A DNA stretch of 54,631 nucleotides from Lactifluus volemus (taxonomy: Eukaryota > Basidiomycota > Agaricomycetes > Russulales > Russulaceae), in the NCBI GenBank assembly GCA_022376515.1, contig WTXI01000247.1:1-54631 (forward strand), in the 5' to 3' direction. The position numbers and the translations under genes were made by a program. The notes beneath the pieces were generated by a model. It had not been told where the DNA came from. It made no database searches and was given only the letters and a program-made list of their open reading frames with translations. Positions within the stretch are counted from its first letter, which is position 1. Each line of letters starts with the position of its first letter. This document shows, one piece after another, positions 10,039 through 20,847 of the stretch.

Positions 10039-10264
10039 GGCTTCAACAACAAGAACTTGAAATACAATGGAGAGAACACGATGCTAGTCGAATGAAAGTG
10101 GAGGAGTGGAGGAGGACCTTTTCGGAGAAATCTTCAAATCCACTTTGCGTAGCTTAGAGAATTGCATCTACAACACTCGAGAGCATTCTTCACTCGATTA
10201 CTGCTGTTCATAAGCTATCTTTGTATTTCTAGTCTAATATATTATACGCTCTGTGGTGTCGCCG

Positions 10265-12196
10265 CTATACGCCTCGTTCAATACCTTCGATCACCCCTCC
10301 AACGGCTAAGACCATCCTCTCACATCCCCACTGCCCCACGACGCTCACACCGAGTGGCCAGCCATCTCCCTCTACGCCTACCGCCATCGGCACGCTCAGA
10401 GCTGGCAGGCCTGCGAGTGACGCCGGTACGGTGAGAACATCCTGCGTATATACATCCAATCCGTCTTGTTCATCATCCAAGTGTGGTGCAGTGTGGACAG
10501 CGGACGGATGCAAAACGACGTGGACGCCGTCCAGATTCGGTGAAGACACCGATCGGGCGAGTGGGTCGGGGGTGCGCAAGACGCGCATAAAGTCGTCGTG
10601 GATACGCTGGCGCAAACGCTGCGCCTGCAAAAAGTAGTTGTCAAAGGCACTGTTAAACATTATTGTGAGAAACATCGCATCAAACGAGTTTGCCTTGCGA
10701 AAGAACATCATACTCAGCAGTGAGAGCGTACGTGCCCAGCAAGATACGCCTTTTCACTTCTGCGCCGAAACCGGCGGTGCGCGAAAGCGCGTACACCTCC
10801 CCCGGTGACCGGGCGATAGAGCCCGGGGGCAAAGGGACGTGCGACCCATATTGAACGCCATCGTAGCGCGCGAGATTACTGCTAGCCTCTGCGCTAGCAA
10901 TAACGTAGTACGCGCTGAGTGCGTAGCTGGTGTTGGGAAGTGAAACCGGGAGCACAGTTGCACCGCGGTTCTTGAGTGCACGAACCACGCGGCGGAAGCG
11001 AGATATGACGGAACTCTCGAGGGAAGCCGGAAAGTATTCCTGCCATCCATCCAGAAGTAGGTCATGATGGCGGACCGGATAAAGAGACTGTGGACGTACT
11101 TGAGGAATTCCGATACGAATATTTGCAAGGTTTCCTGAATCCGATAACACCCATTCGGACATGTGTTCCGAACACAAGTCCTGCGCTTTTTCGCGCGTCG
11201 TTGGTCGGGCTGAGGTGGGGTCCCTCTCGTCGAACACGGAAAGGGCGTCTTGATTCTGATAAATGCACCGTCACGAAAGGGTGGGGAACGCACGCACCAA
11301 ATAACTTTGAAGTTGACGAGACATCCATACCCATCATACCAACGCAATCGAGACTATCTGCAAACGACACCACGCCCCATCTTCAGAGTGGTCAATATTT
11401 ACTGCATACCATGTCAAAGACCTCACCTGCTGATCAAGCCATAAGAAGGCTTGAGCCCAACCACGCCGCAATAGGAGGCCGGTAACCTTACGGAACCACC
11501 TGTATCTGTCGCCAAGGCCCTGTATATAGGATTTTACCGGGTCTAAAAGGTGCGCTGCTAGCTGGATGTGAGCCTTACGCATCACACATGCCCGCGGCAA
11601 CTGCTGCGGCGCTTCCACCCGAGCTACCACCAGCTGATCGGCGATCACGCGCATCCCAAGATGCGGCATTGGATGGGTGTTGGTATGGATTGACGACTGG
11701 TCCATGGACGGAATGGACATTCAATGACCTTGAGGGGAACACTGCGTGAGAGGCCCCAAACCGAGATTGAGGTGCGTAGACACGACTTACCCCATGCCGA
11801 ATTCATCACAATTTGCCTTTCCGATGATTGTCGCCCCCGAGTCTGTCAGCAACTGGATGACGGTCGCATCGAGAGGTGATTTGAAGGCTAGACGCGAGGA
11901 AAGGTTAACATCATGCGTGCGAGAAGGGTGTATATTCCTGACTCGCCCCGCAGCATTGCCGAAGAGCACGTCGTCGGCATGTTCTTAGTGCATATATTGT
12001 CCTTGACTGCTACCGTCATGCCACTCAGAGATCCATTAGTAGCGTTGCGCGCGTCATCCGGGACGACATGTACGAGCGCATTTATGCTGGCATTTTTGTC
12101 CTGAATTGCGAGGCGCCAAGGAGGTTCAGGAGATGTTGTGGTAAGAAAGCGAGAGGAAAGTCTACGATATGCTCGTTGTTGCAGACATCGTCGCAT
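10265..12196 (-). CDS. HER2: Mitochondrial glutamyl-tRNA(Gln) amidotransferase subunit A (GatA/HER2)
   Basis: Amidase-signature enzyme that releases ammonia from glutamine so that mischarged Glu-tRNA(Gln) becomes Gln-tRNA(Gln) in mitochondria. Eight exons: 12196-11947, 11887-11791, 11728-11579, 11519-11427, 11380-11298, 11248-11100, 11039-10714, 10649-10265, giving 510 residues, normal for the family. The N-terminus is Arg-rich, as for mitochondrial import. Catalytic elements are present: Lys65 in [21 protein letters not shown] near 149-162, and nucleophile Ser175 in [21 protein letters not shown] and [17 protein letters not shown] follow, then [15 protein letters not shown]. Intron 1 (11946-11888) is GC-AG (GCGAGT). 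Intron 6 (11099-11040) is 60 nt without a stop, so retention would be in frame. It is divergent from the next gene. Confidence 0.93.
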
Positions 12197-12268
12197 TTTT
12201 GGGGATCAGTTTGAGCAGTGGTCGACTTACTTCAGAGAACCCTAACCTCATTATCGGGTCACTCTTCT
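12197..12268. promoter_or_regulatory. Very short divergent promoter region, GatA / MAK11
   Basis: Only 72 bp separate the GatA ATG (minus, 12196) from the preferred MAK11 ATG (plus, 12269). An in-frame upstream ATG at 12218 would leave 21 bp. No TATA box is evident. Both genes serve translation or ribosome production, so a shared bidirectional promoter is plausible. That is inference from spacing. Confidence 0.5.
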
Positions 12269-13772
12269 ATGTCTTCCAACCAACGACCGACAAAGAAAAC
12301 AAAGGTTAGAGAACAGTTACACGCAAAACCAGTGAAGCCAAGAGTGTCATTCCCATCTGCGCTGGATAAAATCCAGACCGTTGCGTCAAAAATTCTCGAA
12401 CGCGAGGATGCAGACGCCAGTGTGACCTCGAAAAAGGAGCAGAAGCAGGAACCGTCTTCCTTCAAAATCATCGCTGGTTCCTACGAGCGCCTCCTTTATG
12501 GCCTTCAAGGGACCGTATCTTCTACCTCACTTGCATTACCCGAACTCGAATGGACATTGAAGCCTATCTTTATTTTCCCCGCTCATGTCTCGTGTATCAA
12601 GTCCGTTGCCGCCTCTCCGCAAGGTGGTAAGTGGCTCGCAACAGGCAGTGGGGACGAGATTATCAAGGTCTGGGATTTGAGGCGACGAAAAGAAATTGGT
12701 GGACTCATGCAACATGAAGGTTTGCTTTGCAACAGACTGCACTTTCGCTAATCTGACCATCTTTAAGGCTCCATCACACATCTCACCTTTCCTTCACGTT
12801 CTCATCTCATCTCGGCGTCCGAAGATGGAACGATTTGCCTCTTTCGCGCTCGCGACTGGGCCGTGCTTCGGTCGCTGAAGGGCCATAAAGGACGGGTGAA
12901 TTCAGTGTCTGTGCATCCATCTGGCAAGGTTGCGCTAAGCGTTGGGAAAGATCGAACGCTGTACATGTGGGACCTCATGCGTGGGAAGAGGGCTGCAAGC
13001 ATGAAACTTGGCTTTGGTAAGTCTCGGACTTTGCGACTTTGGGACCTTCTCGTGTAATATTGAGATTTCTCTATTTAGAGGGGGAGCTGGTACGGTGGTC
13101 GACAACTGGGTCAATACTGATTGTTCAACACCAAAAAACTATCAATGTATATTCAACGGTGAGATAACACTCGTCCCTTCTATTTATCCCCTTCTTAGTG
13201 CGCCTCAGGAACTGGCAATTTTGCATACGCTGGAGCACAATGCTCGAATACATGACGTCAAGTTCGCTCAGAAAGTTGATGGAAGTGGTGAGGTTGTTTT
13301 CGTCGCTGCTGAGGACAGGACAACAACTGTGTATGGGGTACATCCTGACTCCAGCACCCTCCTCCGCCCTACCGCACGCCTTGTAGGACACGGCAATCGG
13401 TACGATCTCGATTTCCTGGATAATTCTTTACTCAAGTTGGGCAGCGTCAAGGCGATTGACACTATGAGGATAGCTCTTCCCTCTACATCGACGCGACAAT
13501 CAACTACAATTCTGAGCTCAGTGTCCTCAGACGGGACAATCAATATTTACGACCTGTCACTTGTTCCCACTTGCACGACGGAAACTGTCGATATTACGGA
13601 AATATCGCCTGTAGTCACGTACGACTCAAAAGGTAGTCGATTAACATGTGTGGCCCTCGCGGATGGTGAGGTGGGCCATCAGGAACAGCCGACGCCAGTA
13701 AAAGGTGCAAAACGGAAGCGGGAAATGGTGTCTGAAGTGGAAGAGGAAGAGGAGTGGCTGGGACTCTCGTGA
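12269..13772 (+). CDS. MAK11: WD40 60S-ribosome biogenesis protein MAK11 (PAK1IP1-like)
   Basis: Nucleolar WD40 factor needed for large-subunit assembly. Exons 12269-12719, 12768-13016, 13079-13158, 13209-13399 and 13445-13772 give 432 residues. The in-frame ATG at 12218 would add 17. I prefer 12269 because the basic N-terminus (SSNQRPTKKTKV) begins there. WD repeats include GSGDEIIKVWDLRRRKEI, then SASEDGTICLF (exon 2) and GKDRTLYMWDL, then SSDGTINIYDL. The KRKR stretch and the Glu-rich C-terminus fit a nucleolar protein. Intron 4 (13400-13444) is 45 nt and stop-free; I remove it because GNRVKAIDTMR then joins as in the family. The next gene starts 76 bp after the stop. Confidence 0.88.
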
Positions 13773-13848
13773 GGGGATTTTTGTTACGTAATTAATGAAT
13801 GATAGTGTCGCGTACTCGTCTCGAAGGTGTCGAACTTGAAGCAGCTCG

Positions 13849-15531
13849 ATGAGTTGGTTTGCATACTGCCGTCGTACCACATTGCGCCTTCCCAACCCTG
13901 CACGACGCCAATTCTCCTTTTCGTTTAGACCGCGCCTCCCTCGTGACCCATCACATTTACGCAATGCGCCATCGCCGTTACAAGCAACAGGTGTCCCATC
14001 TTTTCGAGAGCAGATTGTACGCGCTATCCCTGTGCAATCTTTTGCGGACGTCGTCAGGCATCCGGCAATAGGAAAGCATATCCTAGTATGTCGATTCGAA
14101 TAATTACTCACTTATCTATTTCAGCCTCCCTCTCTGATCAAATGCTTCTGTTGTAGTTTGTCGTTGGCACCTCAGCGCTCGTGTATGCTGTCGCCGCTTA
14201 CAACACCAATCTCGACACAATGTTCTGGACAGCTTATCTCTCCACTCAGAAGCGTTGGAACGATGTGCCTCCAACTGCTCGCAATATACAACTCGTGCAG
14301 ACGGAAATCCTCTACAAGGTTGGCGGATTGATTTTTCTATCTCGTCTGTGCCCCTCGCGTGTACGCTCTCTCATAATCGGATGTATCTTCCCCGCAGAAA
14401 TGCCAAGCTCAGTTCAAAGCACTGAACGAGTCGTTAGAGGGTGTGCCGTCCATCGCAAAGACCATGATCGCAAACGGATACGCAATGTTGGCCGAGATGT
14501 ACATCAATGCGTCCGAGGGGCGACGAGTTGGCTACGCCATTGTGGCCGTAAATGTGGGGATCTGGATCGCATGGCAAATTCCTATTCTTCGGCCTTTCAT
14601 GAGATCCCACTTCATCCACCACCCACTTAGTGGAAAATCATATACCATGTTGACATCCATGTTCAGGTGATTCCTACACGGCTTTTCCTCTTAGGTTGGA
14701 CTGATTATTTGCTCGTGTAGCCACTCATCCTTTATACATCTGCTGTGCAATTCCATGGCGCTCACAAGTTTCGGTATGTTGTCTGTCGTCCCATTCCTGG
14801 ATGAGCTTTATGATGTTCGACTGTCAGCGTCGTCCACATCTATTTGGATGACCCTCGGACAGGGGAATGCCCCATCTCAGTTACGAGAATCTACTGCAGT
14901 CTACCATTTTCTTGCGCTTTATCTCTCCGGTGTGTGTTTTCCCTCCCAGAGTCCCTATCATGAGTTCTAATACTATAAGTGCAGCCGGTCTATTTTCTTC
15001 GCTCGTCTCACATGTCGTCAACGCACGCCTTGTCTACCCTCGATTGGTCTCCAAGCTGGCCCGACCCGGCGAAACAGGGTCCCCTGGGATAATTCACAGA
15101 TTGTTTTCCAATCTTTCATCTGTCTCTAAATCAAATGCGCGTCCGGACGCCGCCGCAGCTACGTCAACTATCAGAGGCTCCCTTGGCGCATCTGGCGCCA
15201 TCTACAGCACCGTAATCGTTTCTGCCTTGGCCTTCCCCCAAGCTGAGGTGTCATTGATATTTCCACCAACCCCATCTTTTCCTATTCAGTATGGGGTAGG
15301 CGGGGTAGTTTTGCTTGACTGCATAGGTATTCTCCGGGGATGGAGGTATGAACGCCTATCCTGGCTTTCTTGGACCATGCTGACCATCACGTTTCTTTTC
15401 ACGTCATTGGCAGGTTATTTGACCACTTTGCGCATCTAGGTGGCGCAACACTTGGAGCAATGTACTATATGTATGGTATACGTGCATGGGACGCAATGCG
15501 CCTCCACGCACTCAAGTGGACAACAGCTTGA
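13849..15531 (+). CDS. PCP1: Mitochondrial rhomboid protease (PCP1/PARL-like)
   Basis: Intramembrane serine protease of the inner mitochondrial membrane, which in yeast processes cytochrome c peroxidase and the dynamin Mgm1. Exons 13849-14085, 14157-14318, 14398-14666, 14721-14773, 14828-14929, 14985-15345 and 15414-15531 give 433 residues. The Arg-rich N-terminus resembles an import signal. The rhomboid core shows HSSFIHLLCNSMAL, then the nucleophile in GASGAIYS (Ser344) and the catalytic His402 in HFAHLGGATLGAMYY. Both halves of the Ser-His dyad are intact. The intron before exon 6 has a clear TACTATAA branch site. Length is normal for fungal PCP1. Confidence 0.9.
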
Positions 15532-16843
15532 GGCTTAATTTAATAACGGCGGCTGGGTACGGGCCGGCGTTCAGAGAAAGTTTTGCCGAAGACCATGATA
15601 GAGGATATAATGACCTTCGCACAGAGCCATTTCCCAGTGTAGATCCGATTTACTGGTGGGTCTCATTATCCAAAATTTGAGTATGACAGTTCTTTTGTCC
15701 ATGCAAGTGACGCATGTATATGATGCCGGCCACCTCTTTGGCCAATCCTCCCTTTTTTTTGGACTTCTGGCTCGGCAGTTCGCGTCCCGTCACCTGCGAG
15801 TTTTCTATTCAAAGACAAAGACCTCACGCGTTGGTAGAACAACTTTTCTTGCATTGGCAGTTCTCGTTTAGATTATATTGTTACAGGCTATTTTCACACG
15901 AGCCAATGGTCACAGCTCGAACTTCTGTTTATCTCATTTTCAGTCACCGGTTTCTCATCAGGATTCAGGACTGAAGAAGCCAATTGTTCACTTGGTTTCT
16001 CTTCCCCACTGCCGCAACGTCAACATAAGGTCCTTCGACTAGCTCATCTTCGACATCCTTGGCCGCGACCTCGCGATCAGCCTTCATACTTTGGGAAGGG
16101 GAAGGGAGGTTTACCCCGCAAGGCTCGAGTGGCTGATTTATGGCACTAATATGCGGAGAGGGATTTCCTCTCCTCTTCAGCGTGGAGCAGATTGAGATAT
16201 ACGAGGTTGACAAGACTATCAAGAGGACATGGATGACACGATGTGGCTGGAAAGTTTCAACCCGTTTACCAAAATAATGTCTGTTCAAGGCAGGTGCTGC
16301 TCGTTGTGGCGGTACTACAAAAGTTCACTGGGAAAAATCTTCGGAAGTGTTACCGGCTCTGCATAAGTTGTTCTTAGAGTCTAAGGGGATTCAACTACTG
16401 GGAGTGACAACTGCCCGTATCTATGTTAGAATCCTTCGTCGCCCCACGTACTGTAAGTCCTCCAGTCAACCCGTAGCTATCTTCTTCTAGGGGAGAGAAC
16501 AGGTCACCACGAATTGGAATCGTTCGATCAATGCTCTTCGTTCGTTCTTCATAGAGTTGAATTCCCAACACGAATTACTTATTGGCCGCCTCAGCTGCTA
16601 TTCCAATTAACTTAGACCAATTGTTGTGACGAGATCCCCTTTGATTACGTAACATCACCCGATCTTGTTGTGTAATTTCTGTTCATGTCGAGGCGTTGAA
16701 TGTACTCTACAAAAAATAGGAACTGCTGTGCTGTAGCTGAAGTGAAATGTCGAACCGGATTGAGTAACGAGTTCTCACTATTCGGGACTTGCCGAGGAAA
16801 CCGTAGCTCGAACAAATCTTGCCTTAGAAGAGTTCAACTGGAC
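15532..16843. other. Intergenic, rhomboid to uS13m
   Basis: Apart from the possible minus ORF at 15965-16288, I see no gene, RNA or repeat. 15600-15960 and 16300-16843 hold no domain-like frame. The uS13m promoter must lie in the last few hundred bases. Confidence 0.4.
15965..16288 (-). CDS. Possible small membrane protein, unassigned
   Basis: An ATG-started frame of 107 codons has one hydrophobic segment near residues 20-36 followed by basic residues, then an acidic Asp/Glu/Val-rich tail. A possible donor (GTGAAC) near its 3' end may extend it by splicing. No family was recognised and it could be chance. It sits tail-to-tail with the rhomboid gene. Confidence 0.25.
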   Translation of the reverse strand: MNRHYFGKRVETFQPHRVIHVLLIVLSTSYISICSTLKRRGNPSPHISAINQPLEPCGVNLPSPSQSMKADREVAAKDVEDELVEGPYVDVAAVGKRNQVNNWLLQS

Positions 16844-17436
16844 ATGGTCCACATACTCGGCGTACAGTTGTTCGAAAACAACTTTGTCAAGGTTCGTTCA
16901 AAAATTATTGTTGTCTCATTTGTGATACAGATCTTCTACCATAGCACGCCTTGACACACTTTTATGGAATAAGTCGCCATACTTCCAGCCGAATCTGCGC
17001 TCGCCTCCAGATTCACGACACCTGTCGCATCCGCCAGCTGTCCGCTTCCCAAGTGACGGCCATCACCGCTTTCCTCTCCTCCCCCTCCACCTCGCCTATC
17101 CCTCCGCGCGCCCCTCTCGCGTCGCCCACGTTCCAACCGCCCCCTCCATCGACAAGCTCGCTGGAGGACTTACCCGACGCACGCACATACTTGGCACAAC
17201 TTCAAAAGCCTCCTCCCCCACTCCAAACCCATAAATCAAAAGGTGCAGACCCTCTGCGCTGGCTGCGGATAGAAAGTGACTTGAAACGGGAGATGCGGGA
17301 GAATATTGCGCACCTGCGAATGATTGGGAGTTATGTTGGCAAGAGACATGCGATGGGGTTGCCGGTGCGTGGGCAGAATACCCAGACGAACGCGAGGACG
17401 GCCAGGAAGTTGAACAGGGTCGAGCGACATCGGTAG
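16844..17436 (+). CDS. SWS2: Mitochondrial small-subunit ribosomal protein uS13m
   Basis: Protein of the mitoribosomal small-subunit head. Exon 1 is 16844-16891 ([16 protein letters not shown]), intron 16892-16944, exon 2 16945-17436, giving 179 residues. The bacterial-type S13 core is clear: [20 protein letters not shown] near the N-terminus, then [20 protein letters not shown] and [20 protein letters not shown] at the C-terminus (the GLPVRGQ-TNART signature). A Pro/Ser-rich insert of about 45 residues separates the two halves, as often seen in fungal mitochondrial versions. The start is set by the conserved MVHILG opening. Confidence 0.93.
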
Positions 17437-18331
17437 TACCACCTTGGGCTGATACAACTTGGTCCGCGTATAATCTGGTCTTTTGTTTACTGGGTACAGT
17501 ACGTTCGTGCTCTTTCCAGTATGCTGTATATAATGCACTTTTCCCATCTATCGCAATCACTGCTACGCACTACAGAGTATGACAGAAATAAAATCAGTTC
17601 CAATGCATCCTTGACGGGTATAACTCAGACATATTGCCATAGTACAGATCATCACACTGTGTATGATATGACAAGGCATAACTTACAAGAACCATGGATG
17701 TGCACCAAATTGCTGCTTCTCCGATCATCGCAGACTAAGTGACCAACTATTTGTCCTCACAAGTCCTGTTGACTTCTATTTCGGTTTCTTCGTCGGGTTG
17801 GTTTTCGACAAGGCCTGATCTTGTCCTCTAGAGCCTCGAAGTCAGGAAAACGATTTTCACGTCACCAGATGGACTCTGATAAGTACCGAAAGCGAAGTAT
17901 GACCTATGTACAGTATGCGAAAGGGCACTGACCAGTATTTACAACACTCAGTTTACATCAGTAAATGGTGCAAAAACTTTTTGACTTTTTGACTTTTGAA
18001 GGTGAAAAAGTACAAAAGTAAAAAATCTTGCATTGACCCACATGGGATGGAATATGAATTAAACAACTTTAAGTAAGAAAAGTTTGAAAAGTTTAAATCA
18101 GTGTAATAAACTTACCAGCTGTCCGGGCCGGCCCCAGCTTAATAATCCAATCAATTCCAGGTAAAAAATTCTCACTAGAAGCACCGACTGTCGGCCTCGA
18201 CCTTGCTTGAATTTGCATGAAGCAGTGCAGGTCAATCCCTTTTTCCAGATCTTGCATTGATTCTCTCCATCTGCCTTGTAGCATCCCTAATATCCCCGCT
18301 CCGCACAGTAATCCCAACACGCATGAGATTT
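17437..18331. other. Intergenic, AT-rich stretch
   Basis: No gene is seen. Around 17970-18090 there is a run of short direct repeats based on CTTTTTGA and AAAAGT. The rest is unremarkable. Confidence 0.4.
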
Positions 18332-18661
18332 TCAACTGTCCAGCTCTTTGAACCTGATATACTCGATTGCTCCGCCACCGACAATACCTATATGTGCGTG
18401 TGAGATATGAATTGGCCATAAGGTCATTCAGGGGTGCCTACCAGCCCCTCCACCAAGCCACGTTGCACGTAATAGATGATTCACAGTGAGATGTCCCCTC
18501 CCTTTTGGAAGCAGACTGATGCCCGCATAAATGGGAAGCGTTGCGATATAAAATAACGAGTAATAGTGCCAAAAAAATCTTTCGGTCTCAGCGAGGCGCA
18601 CATGTTCGATATCGGTAATTTCAGACCGGCGCACATGTTCGATATTGATAATTTCAGACAT
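18332..18661 (-). CDS. Small two-helix membrane protein, 91 residues, unassigned
   Basis: Exon 1 is 18661-18442 and exon 2 18387-18332, joined over a 54-nt GT-AG intron (18441-18388). The N-terminus contains a tandem SEI(I/T)(N/D)IEHVR repeat. Two hydrophobic segments follow: YYSLFYIATLPIYAGISLL, and a glycine-rich one that spans the splice (WLGGGAG then IVGGGAIEYI). The splice restores an uninterrupted glycine-rich helix, which supports the model. No family was recognised. An organellar membrane location is a guess from size and composition. It is divergent from the cyclophilin-40 remnant. Confidence 0.5.
18595..18661 (-). repeat. Tandem duplication of 33 bp inside the small membrane protein gene
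   Basis: On the plus strand the block containing GCGCACATGTTCGATAT and TAATTTCAGAC occurs twice in a row with few differences. It adds 11 in-frame residues to the protein N-terminus. Confidence 0.75.
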
Positions 18662-19009
18662 AACGCAGCGGGGAACAGCTGTTGTTAGTACTTCTAAAAT
18701 AGCAGACGTCAGCAACTTGAGGATGGGAGTGCCCATCCGACGATGAAATAACATTACCTTGACCCTCACAAACTCCTTTTGCCTGCAACCGTGACGTCGT
18801 TCCTGCAGCAAAGTCCGCATCCGGCCTTTGAAAGTTTGAACGGTGGAGGGGCAGGCACTGCCCCAAGGAGGTACTGTAGTGGTTGGGATGAAGTCGCATT
18901 CTCTGTGCTTATCTCAGCGTCGTCAGAGCTGAAGGTTCTCAAAAATCTGGTTTGTGAAAGCGGAATGACTCAAACGATATTGCTGAATGAATCCTTTCTT
19001 TTTTCACAC

Positions 19010-19774
19010 CAAAAAGTTTGCCGAATCGAGAATCACGCCACAAATCCGGGCGACGTCCCCACAGAGCCTATCATAATCGCGGACCGTGGCGAACTCTCGC
19101 CCTCCGACTCCTCCCTCTCGGAGCAACAGCCCGTGGCATCCGACGGCGACCTGTACGAAGACTACCCCGAAGACGACACACGAGACACGCAAAACCCAGC
19201 CATCGCGTTCGAGGCTGGGCGCATGCTGCGTGAGCTTGGCACCGCACGCTGGAAGGAGGGCACTGCTGCCGACGCCCTCGCCAAGTGGCAAAAGGCGTTG
19301 CGCTACCTCGATGTGCACCCCGTCTTGCCAGACGACACCTCGCCGGAGCTGGCGGAAGAATTTAATACCCTCCCCATGCCCTTGTTGCTAAACTCGGCTC
19401 TTGCAGCGTTCAAGGAACCTGTTGGCATCGCGGACGCCCGCATCGCGTTCAGCGCGACGTCTACCGTGCTCGGTCTACTGAAGCTCAGCGACTCCGATCG
19501 CGGTATGTACTGGTTTTTTTTTTTCTTGAAGGTGCACGTTTTGAAGATGCTTACTGTGACCTGTGTGTCACACATTGCAGTGAAAGCATTGTACCAACAG
19601 GGCCTTGCTCAACTCACGCTCAAGGAAGGCGAAGCAGCGGAGGGGGCATTCCTCGAAGCGTTTTCGCTAGCAAAGGAAGACAAAGCAATTGCTGCAGAGC
19701 TCGAGCATCTCTGACAGCGCAAAATATCTCAGCAAGAAAAGGAAAAGGCGGCTTACAAGAATTTTTTTGGCTAG
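19010..19774 (+). pseudogene. Cyclophilin-40 (CPR6-type) remnant: TPR half only, nonsense-truncated
   Basis: CYP40 proteins are Hsp90 co-chaperones with an N-terminal peptidyl-prolyl isomerase and a C-terminal TPR domain. Homology begins at the very end of the isomerase (CRIENHATNPGDVPTEPIII). It continues through the linker (DGDLYEDYPEDD) and the TPR helices (ALAKWQKALRYLDVHPVLPD, then after a 78-nt intron at 19503-19580 VKALYQQGLAQLTLKEGEA). The isomerase domain is absent upstream. A TGA at 19712-19714 stops the frame 20 codons before a family-like end (TAG 19772-19774), and the sequence between still reads as the usual Lys/Glu-rich tail. The TGA could derive from CGA by a CpG transition. 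A TPR-only product remains possible. Confidence 0.75.
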
Positions 19775-20847
19775 ATGGCATAGAGTTTTGTGTCCGGACC
19801 TGGACGCCCTAACGCACTTCCGACGTGTCACAGATTACACCTCTTCAAGAAGATCGTAATGTCGATGTCGATATCCAGGAATTGTGGGACGAGGAGATAT
19901 GTGCAAGTGAAGGCTAGCGGGTGCGAGAACGCAGGTTCCGAATTTCGCTCCCCGACAATCCCCGATGCATGGGAACGAATCGGAGTGTGTGAATAACATA
20001 CTCGTTACAAGCATGAACAAATGTTTTCTATGTCGTGGGATGTACAGATTAAGTAGGTGAACGAGCGGAAAAAGGGACGGAAGACCAGAAAAAGCAGGAC
20101 GGATGGCCAATATAGGGAAAAAGACCACGTGAAGAGGATTACTAACCGGATTAGTAAGAAGACGACTTTCGACTCCTACAGAATACCTTGCAAGCAAGGT
20201 AACAGTTGCTCACATAATCATCCCACAGCATGCTTCCAATTAATTGCACATTGCGGTATTCGAACCCTCAACTTGTGCATGCAGTAATGAAGGCAAACCA
20301 TCTGTTTACCATTACACCATCGAGGCTGGATCTGTTGGCGGCTCTATGGCTTACTTCAATAGTCGCATAGTCACTTGACTCAGCTGGTTTCTTTTTTTTC
20401 GTTCACCGCTCGCGTTACCTTCCCTGTCGCCTCCCTCTGTCGCCTCCCTCTGTCGCGAATCACGGTCAGGATCGTTTTGGTTTGCCCGAAACCATTTCTT
20501 ACGAGTCTCACCACTGCCTTCGCCATCAACAGCGTGGTCCTTTTCCGGTGGTTTTCCAGCGCGTCATCTTTGGGGCACCTCTCTGCTTGTCCTCTTCCTC
20601 CTCTTCCTCCTGCTTTGCCTCTGCCTTTTGTGTTGTGACTGTGTTGGAGGGGTGTTGGGACACCTGAAGGGTGCTTCCCTGTCAGGTGTTGCTAGGTATG
20701 TTATCTACTCTTCCACTTCACTAACTTCTCTGACTTTTCTGTAGTTTCCTTGCCCTCCCTTTCTTCTCCCTCGTCCCCCTTCGTCCCCCTTCGTTCCCTT
20801 CGATGAGGGATGGCTTCGCGTCATCCCTCGATGCTGGAGGGACCCCA
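19775..20847. other. Intergenic, no supported gene
   Basis: A degenerate tRNA-like patch (minus strand, about 20240-20330) is discussed under rejected items. 20380-20830 is C/T-rich with short repeats such as CGCCTCCCTCTGT and CGTCCCCCTT in tandem. Nothing else is visible. Confidence 0.4.

Noticed and set aside
11640..11728. Apparent one-base frameshift in GatA just before the amidase signature
   Set aside because: Using the acceptor at 11729 and exon start 11728 gives the family sequence GSLNVHS...GGSSGGS without any shift. The frame change came from choosing the wrong acceptor.
20240..20330. tRNA-like patch on the minus strand (TGGTGTAATGGTAA and GGGTTCGAATACC)
   Set aside because: The A and B boxes look plausible, but the T-stem has two mismatches, no acceptor stem pairs and no anticodon arm folds. 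At best it is a decayed tRNA relic.
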